13,867 nucleotides of DNA from an uncultured Cytophagaceae bacterium. GTDB taxonomy: Bacteria; Bacteroidota; Bacteroidia; Cytophagales; Spirosomataceae. Numbering within the stretch: the first letter of the stretch is position 1; every line of letters begins with the position of its first letter. A program made the translations under genes and the position numbers. Positions 13,332 through 13,867 of the stretch are shown here, piece after piece. Where the stretch lies: assembly GCA_938008575.1 (NCBI GenBank), contig CALLKB010000016.1:1-13867 (forward strand). Direction: 5' to 3'. The notes beneath the pieces were generated by a model, which saw only the letters and a program-made list of their open reading frames with translations, was not told the origin of the DNA and made no database searches.

Positions 13332-13867
13332 GCTAAATGCAAGTAGTGCAGCGCCCGCTATACCAGGGGCCACTAGCGGAAGCGTAACTCTCCTGAATGT
13401 TTGAAATTCATTTGCATACAGATCCATAGCGGCTTGTTCTAACCGGGGATCAAGACTTGCGATACGAGCTTTAACAGTAACAACCACAAATGAGATACAG
13501 AACATTACGTGAGCGATAACAGTTGGCCAGAAGCCAGGGTTGATTTGGAAAACAAGGAAGAGCGAGAGCAGTGATGCACCTAAGACAATTTCTGGGGTTG
13601 CCATAGGTAAGAAAATCAACAAGTTAGATGAAGAACGACCCTTAAAGGCATAACGTCCAATCGCAAAAGCAATCATCGTTCCTAGAATTGTTGAAAAGAC
13701 TGTTGCCAGCAAACCGATTTTGATTGAATTACCAAGAGCTTCGCACACCTCTGGGGCGCCGCATGGGTTCTTCCAATTATCTAGCGTGAATCCTTTCCAA
13801 ACAAGATTGGATTTACCGGAATCATTAAATGAAAAGACAAAAGTGTAGGCAACTGGAATAAAGAGGT
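13302..13867 (-). CDS. potC: Spermidine/putrescine-type ABC transporter permease (PotC-like), partial at both ends, actinobacterial style
   Basis: The frame enters from the right edge of the window (codons from 13865 read LFIPVAYTFVFSFNDSG, then LVWKGFTLDNWKNP), so the GTG at 13748 is internal. It continues with LLATVFSTILGTMIAF, IFLPMATPEIVLGASLL, HVMFCISFVVVTVKAR and the EAA-loop LEQAAMDLYANEFQTFRRV-TLPLVAPGI that contacts the ATPase. This is the inner-membrane subunit type of polyamine importers, and the wording (CGAPEVC, PRLEQAAMDLYAN) resembles actinobacterial PotC. Similarity is clear up to SLSFDDFI at 13311; after that come Q-F and a stop, where the family continues with another 30 or more residues including the last membrane helix. 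The break lies in a 21-base stretch that also encodes the end of the glycosyltransferase. No ATP-binding or partner permease gene is in view. Assembly artefact is the likeliest reason. Confidence 0.85.
   Translation of the reverse strand, partial: LFIPVAYTFVFSFNDSGKSNLVWKGFTLDNWKNPCGAPEVCEALGNSIKIGLLATVFSTILGTMIAFAIGRYAFKGRSSSNLLIFLPMATPEIVLGASLLSLFLVFQINPGFWPTVIAHVMFCISFVVVTVKARIASLDPRLEQAAMDLYANEFQTFRRVTLPLVAPGIAGAALLAFSLSFDDFIQF

Overview
Taxon. Almost the whole window (1 to about 13310) looks like one Bacteroidota chromosome segment, probably of Cytophagales type. The signs are an AT-leaning composition, start codons without Shine-Dalgarno sequences, several promoter boxes of the TAnnTTTG type, and family-typical proteins (PepSY-like lipoprotein, secreted NIPSNAP protein, murein-peptide operon). 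The placement is inferred from protein style, not from a marker-gene search. The last ~540 bp are different: they encode the middle of an actinobacterial-type PotC permease that breaks off at 13311 inside a short stretch readable in both the PotC frame and the neighbouring glycosyltransferase frame. This is most likely a metagenome assembly chimera.

Layout. (1) 1-1022, plus strand: 5'-truncated rarA/mgsA (AAA+ ATPase of stalled forks), overlapping tail to tail with thiamine pyrophosphokinase (997-1650, minus), which shares one base with moaC (1650-2129, minus). (2) 2206-7509, plus strand: a tight run of five genes, moeA, L-Ala-D/L-Glu (dipeptide) epimerase, a short alpha-oxoamine-synthase-like PLP enzyme, an exported class A beta-lactamase-fold serine hydrolase, and an exported SH3b-NlpC/P60 endopeptidase. 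Gaps are 6 and 1 nt, then overlaps of 14 and 11 nt. (3) 7506-8526, minus strand: lgt preceded by a 49-codon ORF with a hydrophobic N terminus and a good Bacteroidota-type promoter. (4) 8719-11345, plus strand: a lipoprotein of five PepSY-like repeats closed by a UUCG-loop terminator, a conserved protein of unknown function, and a secreted two-domain NIPSNAP protein. (5) 11393-13331, plus strand: a cytoplasmic beta-propeller glycosidase-like protein and a family 2 glycosyltransferase, which look like the edge of a surface polysaccharide locus. (6) 13302-13867, minus strand: foreign potC fragment.

How the genes fit together. moaC and moeA, transcribed divergently, supply two steps of molybdenum cofactor synthesis. 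The four genes after moeA fit recovery of cell-wall peptides, reminiscent of Bacillus ykfABCD: the NlpC/P60 enzyme would cut muropeptide stems outside the cytoplasm, the epimerase would turn L-Ala-D-Glu into L-Ala-L-Glu inside, and the serine hydrolase and the PLP enzyme are extra partners whose reactions are unknown. Lgt would lipidate proteins such as the PepSY-like lipoprotein. I saw no tRNA, rRNA, CRISPR array, insertion sequence or phage gene.
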